Counted from the stretch's first letter, positions 1-11,100 are shown. The stretch: 64,000 nucleotides of DNA from CAVXEH01 sp963805645 (GCA_963805645.1 CAWDVA010000006.1:1-64000), one strand, 5' to 3'. Made by a program: numbers and translations. Notes: generated from the sequence alone by a model not told the origin.

Positions 1-116
1 TCCGCGTTGTCCTCGAACCCGTCGGTCCGATCGCCAGATGCAGGCGATACCCAGAGAGCGGAGAAGGAGTCCTCCCAGGTCGGGATGGGGGCGCCGAGTC
101 GTAAGAACAGCGAGCT

Positions 117-329
117 TCACGCCGCTCGGGGGCAAACCGGCGGTAATCCCCCGGGGCCAATCGCCATCCGGATCGAGGGGCGAGTAGCGTTCGCCTTACC
201 TTCGATCAGGTTGTTCCGCACTTTGTCATAGGCGTCGTTGTACAGGTGAGCGGGTACACCCGGTGGGCGAACGCGATAACGCACAATCTCGCTGCCTTTG
301 GCCTCTATCCACACTTTGTACGCGATCAC
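117..329 (-). CDS. Small hypothetical protein in accessory island
   Basis: This 70-residue reading frame starts at a GTG and has a natural-looking composition (begins MIAYKVWIEAKGSEIV, with basic and acidic residues well mixed), unlike a shadow frame. An in-frame stop lies just upstream of the GTG, so it is not simply the continuation of another frame. It overlaps the end of the next upstream minus-strand frame. I do not recognise a family. The C-terminal part (after about residue 52) becomes glycine/proline-rich and may not be genuine. The surrounding 1 kb looks degraded, so this may be a remnant. Confidence 0.3.
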   Translation of the reverse strand: MIAYKVWIEAKGSEIVRYRVRPPGVPAHLYNDAYDKVRNNLIEGKANATRPSIRMAIGPGGLPPVCPRAA

Positions 330-669
330 GAAGAGTCCTGCTCACGACGGGATCGCCGTTCCACTCCTCTGGCCCTATACTTCTGAACTCTCTGTGTTCT
401 GGGCCTCGACCTCCACTTCCGAGGTCATGGCTGGCCCTTAGGCCCTGATCCGGGACCTGGGAGCCGGCAGTAGCTGAGGGCTGCTCTGGAGCTGTTCCTG
501 GGTACGCGGCGCGCCATGCCTCGGCTGTCCGGTTGGACCAGTGGTTGGCATTTAGCCAGAGACCCACCTCGGCGTCGTCCCCATCGAGCGGGTACGCGAG
601 ACCCATGTGCTGAAGACGGAACATCAGGTAGCGAACCGCATCCCGGACGAACGGAGAGGCGTCCGTCAT
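226..669 (-). CDS. Hypothetical protein, accessory island
   Basis: A 147-residue frame starting MTDASPFVRDAVRYL at an ATG with a purine-rich GAGAG just upstream. The first 75 residues look genuinely coding (hydrophobic/charged alternation typical of a helical protein); the last third becomes arginine-rich and looks like frame-shadow, suggesting a frameshift or premature loss of frame near 420-450. No family recognised. It lies in the same degraded lower-GC stretch as its neighbours and points toward the window edge. Confidence 0.35.
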   Translation of the reverse strand: MTDASPFVRDAVRYLMFRLQHMGLAYPLDGDDAEVGLWLNANHWSNRTAEAWRAAYPGTAPEQPSATAGSQVPDQGLRASHDLGSGGRGPEHREFRSIGPEEWNGDPVVSRTLRDRVQSVDRGQRQRDCALSRSPTGCTRSPVQRRL

Positions 670-771
670 GCTCTCAATCCCGACGATCGTTCCGCGGTGA
701 GTACCGGGGCGACAAGGCCCGAATCGCGGAGATAGGACAAGATGTTTGTGGCCGGTTTCCGCGTGCCGCAC

Positions 772-1180
772 TCGACGGGAGCAATCGCCGTAATGCGCTC
801 TCGAGACTATCTGTGTCGAAGTGATCGGCCAGTAGTCTGCCGTCGCCGTCCGTCAGGTAACTCTCAGCGATCTGCGAAGACGATGGTCAGCCATCGTGAG
901 GGCAATCCAGATAAGAGGGAGTGCTGACCCTGAACCGCTCCGACAGGCCTGAGAAGCGGGTCATCAACGGCGGCGCCCGATTCGTACAGGACCAGATCGT
1001 CCGCAAGCTCCTGGTGACCGCTTGCGAGCACTCCTCGGACTTGATCCGGCGTCATTCCGGGCGCAACCAGCGCCAGTTCCCCGACGAGGTCAGGAGCCGG
1101 TAGAACTTGGTCAGTGGGAGGATCCCGGTGCCGACGGGCTCATCGCATCTCCGGTACTTGCGCCGGCATCCTACCCGACG
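772..1180 (-). other. Degraded coding remnants, no intact gene
   Basis: Three short minus-strand stretches in different frames have protein-like composition: one starting MTPDQVRGVLASGHQEL (down from 1055), one containing AESYLTDGDGRLLADHF (about 870-770), and one containing YLRDSGLVAPVLTAERS (about 740-680). Stops or frame changes separate them. This looks like one or two old genes broken by indels. No family is recognisable. Confidence 0.3.
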
Positions 1181-1424
1181 TCCGCTCCAAATCAACAGCT
1201 AATTGCGCGCCAAAGCCATCCCGGCTTGTCCCGCATTGCTAGAGTGCAGGCACTGCCCAAGGGGAGGACCGGCGAGTGCTTCGTCTTCGCGTTCAGCGCA
1301 CGGCGCAGGCACCGCGTCTCGGCTATGCGCAAGGATGTGCAGTGGCCGTTCGCCGGCTGATCCCGTTTCTACCGCTGGCCACCGGGACAAGGCTGTGACT
1401 GCGAGAGATTCGTCCACCGGCGTC
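1181..1424. other. Gene-free gap before DUF3644 gene
   Basis: No convincing reading frame or regulatory signal is seen here. The plus-strand frame that runs through it from 1203 has an arginine/serine/alanine-rich shadow composition and joins the DUF3644 gene in frame only by chance. Confidence 0.4.
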
Positions 1425-2660
1425 ATGCCAAATGCATTGGCTTCCGAGTTAGAAGTCTCGCCAACAGCTGTCCGCAGTTGGCTCCGGAGCAGGTACCCAA
1501 GACCGGTGGGGCACCTCCACCACCGGTGGTATCTGACGGCAAAGCAAACTAGCGCGGCCGCGGTGCGTTTCGCGAAAAGCAAAGACCGAAAGCGATCAGG
1601 CGGCCCAACCCTTCGACACCGGACGCGTGTGTGGCAGATCCTTCAGGCGTCCAAAGCAGAGGCTCTGGTAGCGGTGGACCTATACAACGGCAGCGGTCAG
1701 CGCCGGTCATTCGAAGCGTTCGTGGTGCACATGCATCTCGCGTGGCTCTACCTCCTGCATGCCGAGTTCCTAAGAGACCGAGTGGACTTCCGCTACTGGA
1801 AGGACGCTCGCCACCTGGAGAGGGTGGACGGTGAACCTAAGACCTGGGAACTCCTGAAGTGCGTTCGACACCGATGGGCTGATCCGCAGGACCCAGTGCG
1901 GGTGAACCTTGAGTTTTTCATAGGGCTCCGAAACAAGATCGAGCACCGCTTCGGCGACGGGCTGGCGGTCTCGGTCGCCGGTCATGCACAGGCTCTATTG
2001 ATGAACTACGAGACCGAGGTCGTGAGTGGCTTCGGCTCCGGAGAAGCACTTGCCGATCGGCTGCGCTTCCCAGTCTTCTTGAGCAGCATGACCGAGATGG
2101 GAGTGGAGGCGTTGAAGAAGATTCGAGCGTCCATCCCTGCGCGGACTGCGCGGTACATCGACGAGTTTCATGCGGGCCTGGATGAGAAGGTCGCACTCGA
2201 CTCGCGATTCGAGTTCCGCATGTTCCTGGTCCCACAGATCGGTCCGAAGACAAAGGCCGATCTCGCCGTGACATTCGTGCAACAGAAGGACCTGACTCCT
2301 GAGCAAATCGCCACGATGGAGCAGCTGGGGAGAACGGGTCTCGTGGCCACCAGGGTCGAGGAAGTACCCGTGCAGAACAAAGGGTGGTATCGACCATCGG
2401 CGGTAGTAGCCCGCGTCCGCGCGACGGTGCCGGAGTTCACGATGGGTGACCACATCGCCAAGTGGAAGGAGCACCAGGTACGCCCTCCGGAGGGCGGCCC
2501 TGACCCGGCAACGACCGATGCGAGGTACTGCGTCGATGACGAGCCGGTGGAGACGTACCTCTACACGGACGCGTGGGTGAAGAAGATGGTGCGCGAGGCA
2601 AAGGCAAAGTACCAAGGAAGACCGCGATGGTTGCCTCCGGCACCCTCGTCGACGACGTGA
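1425..2660 (+). CDS. DUF3644 protein with N-terminal HTH-like segment and HEPN-like motif
   Basis: 411 residues from the ATG at 1425. Residues 1-50 (MPNALASELEVSPTAVRSWL and onward) resemble a small DNA-binding helix-turn-helix; from about residue 70 the protein matches what I know of the DUF3644 family (FEAFVVHMHLAWLYLLHAEF, then EPKTWELLKCVRHRW, then the family hallmark FFIGLRNKIEHRFG). The RNKIEH hexapeptide fits the R-x4-H catalytic motif of HEPN ribonucleases, so an RNase role is a reasonable inference, not shown. The natural C-terminus seems replaced: the frame runs about ten residues into DNA belonging to a DUF2075 gene and stops at 2660. The start is uncertain because no Shine-Dalgarno is visible. 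It sits directly upstream of a STAND NTPase, a typical defence-island neighbour. Confidence 0.7.
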   Translation: MPNALASELEVSPTAVRSWLRSRYPRPVGHLHHRWYLTAKQTSAAAVRFAKSKDRKRSGGPTLRHRTRVWQILQASKAEALVAVDLYNGSGQRRSFEAFVVHMHLAWLYLLHAEFLRDRVDFRYWKDARHLERVDGEPKTWELLKCVRHRWADPQDPVRVNLEFFIGLRNKIEHRFGDGLAVSVAGHAQALLMNYETEVVSGFGSGEALADRLRFPVFLSSMTEMGVEALKKIRASIPARTARYIDEFHAGLDEKVALDSRFEFRMFLVPQIGPKTKADLAVTFVQQKDLTPEQIATMEQLGRTGLVATRVEEVPVQNKGWYRPSAVVARVRATVPEFTMGDHIAKWKEHQVRPPEGGPDPATTDARYCVDDEPVETYLYTDAWVKKMVREAKAKYQGRPRWLPPAPSSTT

Positions 2661-3073
2661 AGATCGGCTCCTGGGAAATGCCCTGGAATGCCAAGGCCGA
2701 TGCCGGCCGCCTCGCGGACGGCATCCCGCCCGAGCGCTACTGGGCCTCCGACCCCGCGGGCATCAACCAGGTCGGCTGCATCTACACCGCCCAGGGCTTC
2801 GAGTTCGACTACGTGGGCGTCATCATCGGCCGCGACCTGCGCTGGGATCCAGCGTCAGAGGAGTGGATCGGCGATCCCTCCGAGTCCTTCGACTCCATTG
2901 TCAAGCGCTCCGGCGACCGCTTCACCGATCTCGTCAAGCGCACCTACCGCGTCCTCCTCACCCGCGGCATGAAAGGCTGCTACGTATACGTGGCTGATAC
3001 TGCCAGCCAACACCACGCGCGCCGAAGGGTCGCTGGCCCGCCTTCGACAGATGGCGCCGGGGGGTTGCCGTGA
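2633..3073 (+). pseudogene. C-terminal stump of a DUF2075-type ATPase/helicase
   Basis: This frame carries the C-terminal end of a DUF2075 P-loop protein: GSWEMPWNAK, then GINQVGCIYTAQGFEFDYVG, then RTYRVLLTRGMKGCYVYV, all family landmarks of the last 130-150 residues. The Walker A and B parts that should precede them are absent; the sequence before about 2633 is the tail of the DUF3644 gene in another frame. A deletion or recombination therefore joined the two genes. Local base composition is richer in GC than the DUF3644 gene, consistent with a different origin. Its TGA overlaps the GTG start of the next gene (GTGA), so the original ATPase and the STAND NTPase were probably translationally coupled. 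Confidence 0.75.
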
Positions 3074-6000
3074 AACCAGCCGTCAATCTCTCCGCCCTCT
3101 CCTCAACGCTCCCGGGCCTCCCCGGAAGACTTGTTTCCCGCGACAACATCATTTCCCTGCTGGAAGACAGTTTCAGCCCAGATAACAAGGTGATTGTTGT
3201 CTACGGACCCTCAGGTATTGGGAAGACGACCGTACTGGCGCAATTCGTTCTTAAGCACGCGGACGCATGCGTCAGTTTCTTCGTGGGCGAAGACCGCTGG
3301 GCCTCAGGAAGTCGCCGATTCCTGTTCGATCTGTGTCAACAGATGCTCGCCTTCACTGGTAAGAGCCGCTGTCGGCCAAGGTGTCGGGCGATCGACTTCG
3401 GCAGGTATTCGAGACGACGCTCGCTGCATTCACATCGGAGGCCCGTCGGTCGCCCAGACCTATCTACCTCGTGTTGGATGGCCTCGATGAAACTTCGGCC
3501 GATGCTGCGGGAGGAAGCGTACGGGACCTAGTCCCCGTGTCCCTTTTCCGGGCGCGCAATGTATACGTACTCGCGTCCACTTCAGGCGACGCGAGCCTTG
3601 TGTTTCAACGTGCCGTCGTCGCGAGCCAGCGAATACCGGCTCTCTCGTTGGAGGAGACCGCCAGCCTATCAGTGGGCTGGGCCTCACGAGTCGCCAGATC
3701 GGGCAGTTCCACGAAGCGTCCGGTGCCATCCCCGGATACCTCGCGGAGACAAGGAGGCAACTCACTGCAGGGGCCAACGCAGACGACCTCCTCGAGCGGC
3801 CGCCACGGACGCTCGCTCAGCTAATCGGACGGATTGGCAATCCCTGGTGAAGGGGGAGGACTCGCTCGCACTGGCGATGGTGGCTTATGCGCCAGGTGGG
3901 GTAAGTCTCGAACTGTTGTCCACCGTTGTCGAGGAGGATCCGTCTGCACTGGTTTCGAGATACCCATTCCTGAAGTCCGACCCGACGGGTGTTGAGTACC
4001 TCACCCGGGCCCATCGCCAATACGCGGCCGAGGCTCTCAAGGAACACCGTGGAGCGGCTCTTGAGCGAATGGTGAGCTTCTACGAGCGCGATCCCGAAAG
4101 TGACGACGCAGTCGAATTCCTGCCTTCGCTGTTGGTGGAAGCCGATGACTATGACCGTCTGCGCAGCCTGGCTACCCCCCAATTCGTTGCCTCTCTTGTG
4201 AGGGCCCGGCGCGATCCGGCGGCGGCGACACGCTTACTAACGGTCACCGCGCGCCAGGCTCACGAGAAGTCGGATGTTCCTACCTTGGTGTTTGCCGCCG
4301 CAGCCGCGGGGATCATCCGTACCTTCGTCGAAGAGTCAGGAACCGGGCAGTCTGAGATCGCCGCGATAGCGGCCCTGCAGGACTATGAACTCGCAATTCA
4401 AGTAGCAGGACGCTTCCTTACCAACCGTGAGCAGCTTGCCGCTCTGGCCACCATCGCCCGAGCGATGGCGGAGGCCGGATTGCAGATTTCGCCAGACATC
4501 GAAGACGCCATCGACGAGATCGCCGAGTCCATCACTGGCCCAATGCCACCGGAAGATGCAGCTCGCATCGCGGCCTCCTTCTTCTCGGTGCGCCCTGACA
4601 CTGCGATTCGGCTGGTTGAGCGTTGCGCGGGGAACGGCGACGGCAGGGCCCTAGACCGCGCGTTAGCGATGTTGAGCGTCGGCGCACCCGAGCCCATCGA
4701 CTCGTACGACACCTTCAGTGCGATCCAGGGCCGGATTCGAAATCAGGCACTGCGCGACTTCGCCGCCCGCTTTCCGAGCTTGGCGAACCTAACGGCGGAC
4801 GACGTTCTCGGGAGACTCGCGTCGATCGACGCGGCCTCAAACAAGATCGAACTCCTTCGTGACTGGTGCAATGGCAACAGGAGCAATCCAGACGCTTATC
4901 GGGTAGTCAGCAGGGCATTGGACATTCTCGCAGAATCGCGCGGCGACACCCCCGGCGTAAGAATGCTTCGCCAGCTCGCTGAGCCGCTGCGGTCCGGCGG
5001 CGTCGACGAGGTCAGACCGGTGGCGAGTCGATTCGGGCTCCTGGCGTCCGGGTTGCCGGAGACACCGCGCAGAGAACGCGTCAGCCTGGAGCTGCTCCTC
5101 GCTGAGCAGGAGTGCCGCTGGAACTGGGACTCCGGTGCCGACCGAGTCATGTCCATTTACGCGGACTACGCGACGAGCGGCATCGCGGAGGGCCGCGCAG
5201 ACGCCCTCGCCCAGGTGCTCCTCACCGTGGATCGCATCGATCCAGACGGCACGAAGATTGGCATCCGTGACGAGATCACCGGCCAGTTCCGTACGGCATT
5301 TTCAACCCTCTTGGATGATTCGGCCGATCAATATGAGGCAGCCAAGTCCATCCTCCGGACCGTTGCACTGGTGCACCCGGACCTAGCGTTCGACCTCGCC
5401 GGAGGCCTGAACACTCAGGAGCGGCGAGATTTCGCCACGGCAGACACTATCCGCTCCGTCCTTGACGACCGGAATCACGTTCCGGACATAGCAGGAGTCC
5501 TCGCAAGAGCAGCGGTCATAGAGAATCAGGACTCTGTTCTCGGCCCTCTGCTGGCGGAGATTCTCGAGAAGGTCACCGTGCGGGACCTTCCTGCGACGCC
5601 GGACCTTACCGAGATGGTCTTGAGTTTGGCGAGCGGCCTGCCGGACCCATACGACATCGCCCGAGCCATGGCTTGGTGCGCGCGATGGATCGGAACTCAA
5701 TCACCGTCGCTCTCGGACGTGTTGCGGCAGGCAGTTGAGGCGTCAGAACGGATCGGAGAGCCCTGGGCACGAACGGAGGCGAGGTTTACCGTCGCTCGGA
5801 TCCTGGCCCCTGTCGCGGCTGACGCCGCGCGAAACCTGATAGAGAAGGCTGAGGGAGACAACCAGGCTGACGCGCTCGCGCGCCCGCTATTGGGGCCGGG
5901 CTTCGCGGACGCCGTCGGTTTGGCGATTATCGCGTTGCCCAGCTCGTCCTCCCCAGGACGTACCGATCAGCTCACAACGATCGAATCGCTGTTAGAGAGT

Positions 6001-7915
6001 ATCCCAGCGCCTGGGGTACGGGCCGACATGCTTGGGAGGCTAGCGGCTCGAGAGTTCCTCGCTGGTGATAACCGGGCGGGCAAGGGGCATGCGGAGGCTT
6101 CGCTACGCGCGCTAGACGCATCCCTCGACGAGTACAGCAGACGAAGTGCTCTATCCCGAATTGCGGGTCCGGTCGCATCCTACGACCTCGGCGAACTCCG
6201 TGACCGTCTGCGCGACCAACCCCGATGGGCAATCTCAACCGCTGTGCTTTCGGCCGACGAGTTACCTGTTGACCCAAGTTCCACCCGACGTTCCGGTAAA
6301 TGAACTCGAGTCCGTCACGCGCGGAGAGTACGAGGCATGTAGAGATACCGTCGCCCTCATGCACCTGGTCCGGTCCGACGTTGCACTCCACGCACTTGCG
6401 AGCCTCGTTGAGCGAACCGTAGTCGAAGGCAAGGATCGATTTACCTCGAGGCAAGCAAGCGAACTGGCGGGCTCGCTGGAGACTGAAGCAGCGGAAGCTT
6501 TGCCGGATCCAAGCGGCATCTCACACGGCGGATATTTGACTGCGTTCCGTGGACTCACCATGCGGATGTACGCCGCTGCAAAGCCGAAAGTGGCGGTCGA
6601 CTGGGGAGGGCTTGTTCAAGAGGTCAGGTCGATTCCTAACACAGCAGACCGCGCCCTGGTGAGTTGTTGGACCACGGAGCTCCTGCACGATCTAGACAGA
6701 AAGGGCGCGCTTGATCTCCTACTTGCTGCCGAGGGCGATCTCACGCTCATTCCCGACGAAATCGACAGGCTGACCAGGCTGGAGAGTATCGCCTCCGCCT
6801 ACAAGTCGCTCGGTGAGCGCCGCGAGGCCTCGCGCGCGATCACAGCGGCCTTCAACGCGACCCAACTGATGGGAGACGACCAGCGAGTCTGGGAACTGCA
6901 GGATCGGATCATAGAGAAGGCTAATGCGATAAGCCCTGAGCTGGCCAGCTCACTCACCCCCCTTATCGATGACGAGGTGCGCCGCTACTCGCTTGAGGAG
7001 AAGACCTACTCGCGCCAGCTCGAGCTGCGGCCCGCCGACATTGCCAAGCAAGCCGATGAGGGTTTCTGGGTCATCCAGACGAATGCGCGCGCGGCGTTTC
7101 ACCTGCGGCGTTCCCTGGCAGGAGGCCGCACAGGTACGCAATCGGCGGATGTCGCATCGGTATGGCTTCTGCGTTCCATCGGCGGAGGCTTTCCGCAGGT
7201 CATGCAGTGCATCGCTTGGGTATGCGAGAACGCAGAACGCGCGGGTTGGCCGGAGTCACAACGCCTCGAAATGTCGGCCGCCGTGCTGCAGGCCGTGTCG
7301 CTTGCCCGGCTCCTCTCCGCAGCGTCCGCCGGCGAGCCTGTGGCCGCGGGTGAGTCCCTGCAGGCTGGGCGGCTGCCGCGCCAAGTTGCGCTCGTGGGGG
7401 TCGGCGATCGTACAGATGCCCTCTCGCGGATCGCACAATGGATGCTCGAGGATGGCAGCGATGTCTTCATGCTCGTGGACCCGTATTTCTCGGTGCGAGA
7501 CGTCGAGTTCTTGAGGCTCATACCAGGAGGCAGCCGGCTGCACGTAATAGCTGGGTTGGACGCGCAACGCGGACTCCACAACGAGCGTCATCCGGCTCCC
7601 GCTGAGTTGGAGGCTGCCTACTCGACGGCATGGGGGCAACGGTATGATGACGCTCCGCCGCCCACCGACGTAACGCTGCTCGGTACTGCCTCAGGTAGAT
7701 GTCCCCTGCACGACCGATACGTCCTAACCAAGCGCGGGGGCATTCAACTCGGCACGTCAGTGTCAGGCCTAGGTGGTCGCGAATCTTCCATGACCACGCT
7801 CGACGCCGCAACGGCCAAGGCAATATGGGCGGAAGCAGTCGGCCCTTGGGTTACGCCGCCGAACGGGCTACTCGACGGCGAGCGCGTGCGGATCTACACC
7901 TTCTCGCTCGGTTAG
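3070..7915 (+). CDS. Giant STAND NTPase with C-terminal PLD-like domain (four frameshifts)
   Basis: Read through four frameshifts, this is one protein of about 1,600 residues. N-terminal NTPase: Walker A YGPSGIGKT (about 3205), Walker B IYLVLDGLDE (about 3470), sensor-like VYVLAST, and a GAIPGYL motif typical of STAND/NACHT-type ATPases. A long alpha-helical region (about 4000-7300) resembles the sensor arrays of these proteins. The C-terminus (DVFMLVDPYFSVRDVEF, then PLHDRYVLTK, then IQLGTSVSGLG) looks like a phospholipase-D/HKD-type half-site carrying HxD-like HDRY. Frame changes: one base missing near 3363, 3668 and 3826; one extra near 6270. The start is the GTG overlapping the DUF2075 stop. 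The architecture fits an anti-phage sensor-effector. I do not recognise a named system. If the frameshifts are real it is a pseudogene. Confidence 0.7.
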
Positions 7916-7977
7916 GCGCAAGCTCAACGCCGACGAGGCCAGACGGCTCGAAATGGCCGCCGTGGCCCCCAGACCTA

Positions 7978-10900
7978 TCAGCTGCAGCCCGAGGTCGCGC
8001 CGCAGTTGATGCACTTGTAGCAGGACCCGTTGCGCACCATGATCGAGCCGCATTCGCTGCACGACGGCGAGTCCGCGGTGTCGAAGATCACCGTGGGCTG
8101 ACCAACCGAGAGCCGCTCGTCCCGCGCCTGGGCCACGATCTTCAGCCCATCCAGCAGCCCGTTCTCGTGCGCCTCTTCCCCCACCTCCCCGGCATCTGCG
8201 CCGGCAGGCGCCTCAACGGGAATCGCTGCTGCGGTGGACTCGCCAACCGCCTCATCTCCCCGTGCCGGATCCGAGACGTCACTGGTTGCGGCGTCGGAGG
8301 AGGTCCCCGCCGCCGAAGTGGCGAAGCCTGAGGCGGTGGGTCCCTCCTCAGACGCCTCCCCCGTAACAGGCTGGGCTTCGGCAAGGGACATCTGCCGGTT
8401 GATGACCCCCACCACATCCTGCTCATCCCTGCTGAGGAACTTGCTGGCCAGGTACCGGAAGATGTAGTCGACGATGCTCTTCGCCATGGGCACGTCCTGG
8501 TTGGACGTGAACCCGGCCGGCTCGAAGCGCATGTGGCTGAACTTGTTGACCAGGTCCTTCAGCGGCACCCCGTACTGGAGGGCCACGCTCACCGCGATGG
8601 CGAACGCCTCCATCATCCCGGCGACGGTGCTCCCCTCCTTGGAGATCCGGATGAAGAGCTCGCCCGGCTGCCCGTCGTCGTACAGGCCAACGGTCAGGTA
8701 CCCCTCGTGCCCGGCCACGTTGAACTTGTGGGTGAAGGCGGAGCGCTCGTCGGGCAGGCGTCGCCGGACCGGCTTGTAGACGGTCTGGACCGATGGCAGC
8801 CGCATCGGTCTTGGCAGCGTCGCCGCCTTCCTTCTTGGTGTTCAGGGGCTGGCTGCGCTTGGAGTTGTCCCGATAGACCGCGATGGCCTTGAGGCCCAGC
8901 TTCCAGCCGTCGATGTAGACCTGGGCGATCTCCGCCGCGGTCGACGCCTCCGGCATGTTCACCGTCTTGGAGATGGCGCCACTGATGAACGGCTGGACCG
9001 CGGCCATCATCTTGAGGTGCCCGTTGTAGTGGATGGAGCGGGTGCCGTTGGCCGGCTTGAAGGCGCAGTCGAAGACGTCGAGGTGCTCGTCGCGCAGGTG
9101 CGGCGCGCCCTCGATGGTCTCGTGCTCGTCGATGTAGCTGACGATCTCCTCGACCTGGGTGGCGCTGTAGCCGAGGCGCTTGAGGGCCTGCTGGACCGTG
9201 TGGTTCACGATCTTCAGGTAGCCGCCGCCGACCAGGCGCTTGTACTTGATGAGGGCGATATCGGGCTCAACACCCGTCGTATCGCAGTCCATCATGAAGG
9301 CGATGGTCCCGGTGGGGGCCAGCACGGACAGCTGCCCGTTGCGGAAGCCGGTCTTCTCGCCCAGGGCCACCACCTCGTCCCACGCGGTCAGCGTGGCGTC
9401 CAGCAGGTCCCCGGGGACCTGCTGCTCGTCGATGCGGTAGGCCGCCTCGCGGTGCATGCCCATGACCTTGAGGTACGGCTCGCGGTTGACGGCGTAGCCC
9501 GCGAACGGGCCGCCCTGGTCGCGGGAGATCCGTGCGGACTGCAGCGCGGCCTCCGCCTGCATGAGGGCGGTGACCGCCGCCGAGTACGAGCGACCCGCGT
9601 CCGAGTCGTAGGCCAGGCCGCGGTTCATGAGCAGCGCGCCCAGGTTGGCGTAGCCCAGGCCGATGGGGCGGTAGTCGCGGGAGTTCTCCCCGATCCGCGG
9701 CGTGGGGTAGCTGGCGTTGTCGACGATGATCTCCTGCGCGGTGAACACGATGCGCACCGCGTGCCGGTAGTCCTCGATGGCGAACTCCCCGTCGTCGCGC
9801 ACGAACTTCATGAGGTTCAGGCTGCGCGAGGTTGCAGGCCGAGTCGTCGAGGTACATGTACTCGCTGCACGGGTTGCTGGCGTTGATGGGGCTCGTGTTG
9901 GCGGAGGTGTGCCAGCGGTTGACGTTGTCGTGGTACTGGATCCCCGGGTCGCCGCAGACCCAGGCCGCCTCCGCCATCTTGTTGAGGAGGTATCGGGCCT
10001 TGACGCTCTCCATGGGCTCGCCGGTCTTCACCGCGTGGGTGGTCCAGTCGCCGTCGCGCTCCACGGCCTCCATGAAGGCGTCGGTGACCCGCACCGAGTT
10101 GTTCGAGTTCTGGAAGAAGACCGATTCGTAGGCGGCGCCGCCGTTGAAGTTGCCGTCATACCCGGCGTCGATCAGCGCCCAGGCCTTCTTCTCCTCGACC
10201 AGCTTGCAGTCGATGAACTCCTCGACGTCGGGGTGGTCGATGTTGAGGATCACCATCTTGGCGGCTCTTCGCGTCTTTCCGCCGGACTTGATGACGCCGG
10301 CGAAGGCGTCGAAGCCCTTCATGAAGCTCACCGGGCCCGAGGCGGAGCCGCCGCCCTTGAGCCCCTCGTTCTTGGAGCGCAGGGTGGACAGGTTGGAGCC
10401 GGTGCCGGAGCCGTACTTGAAGAGCATCCCCTCCGTCTTGGCCAGGGTCAGGATGGACTCCATGGTGTCTTCGACGGAGTTGATGAAGCACGCCGAGCAC
10501 TGGGGCTTGACGTCGATCCCCACGTTGAACCAGACCGGGGAGTTGAAGCTGGCGCGCTGCTTGAGGAGGATGTCCTTGAGCTCGTCGCGGAACGTGGCGG
10601 CGTCGGCATCGGTCGCGAAGTAGGCGTCCTTGATGCCCCAGTCGGTGATGGTGTCGGCCACCCGGTCGATCATCTGGCGGACCGAGTGCTCGCGCTCCGG
10701 GGTGCCCATGGTGCCGCGGAAGTACTTGCTGGCGACCACGTTCGTGGCGAGGGCCGACCACGCTCTTGGGGAACTCGAGGTTGCGCTGCTCGAAGACGAC
10801 CTTGCCGTGCTCGTTGGTGATGGCCGCTTCGCGGGTGTCCCACTCGACCGTGTCGTAGGGGTGGACGCCCTCGCGGGTGAAGCGCCGCTCGATGCTCAGG

Positions 10901-11100
10901 CCCTTCCAGGTGCGGGCCTCGCCGGGGGTGAGCTGGCGATAGCCCGTCTTGTCCTTCGCGACCCCCGGGGCGGCTGCGGTCCCATGGCCATTGCCGTTGT
11001 GACCGTGGCCGTTGTGGCCCTTGCCGTGCCCGTTGCCGTTGCCGTTGTGGCCGTTGGTCTTGGCGGCTGCGGCCGTTGTGGGGGTCGCGGAGCGTGCCAT
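7978..11100 (-). CDS. nrdJ: Adenosylcobalamin-dependent (class II) ribonucleotide reductase, frameshifted
   Basis: Reduces ribonucleotides to deoxyribonucleotides using coenzyme B12. Four minus-strand frames join into one NrdJ of about 1,040 residues: ASFNSPVWFNVG with the first active-site region, PQCSACFINS, SGTGSNLSTLRSKNE, NPCSEYMYLDDSACNLA, LAPTGTIAFMMDCDTTGVEPD region and a C-terminal zinc ribbon (CSECGS and CYKCINCG) that re-reduces the active site. Each junction needs removal of one base: near 10761 (restores FPKSWSALATNVVASKYF), near 9828 (restores CNLASLNLMKFV) and near 8805. Since the gene should be essential and the three pieces are otherwise perfect, assembly errors are likelier than decay. 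The N-terminus is odd: about 25 residues of Gly/His/Asn/Lys repeats (GHNGNGNGHGKGHNGHGH). Transcription is from 11330-11358 with NrdR-like boxes upstream; no cobalamin riboswitch core was seen in the 230-nt leader. Confidence 0.92.

Noticed and set aside
3363..3826. Programmed ribosomal frameshifting in the STAND gene
   Set aside because: Three successive shifts without slippery heptamers or a following structure, and similar shifts in unrelated genes, favour indel errors or decay.
6300..6320. Separate gene starting at the ATGA near 6300
   Set aside because: That ATG opens a shadow frame; the real coding frame continues from before the stop without its own start, so a frameshift is the better explanation.
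9017..10820. Long plus-strand frames opposite nrdJ
   Set aside because: Antisense shadows of a conserved enzyme; no protein-like motifs.
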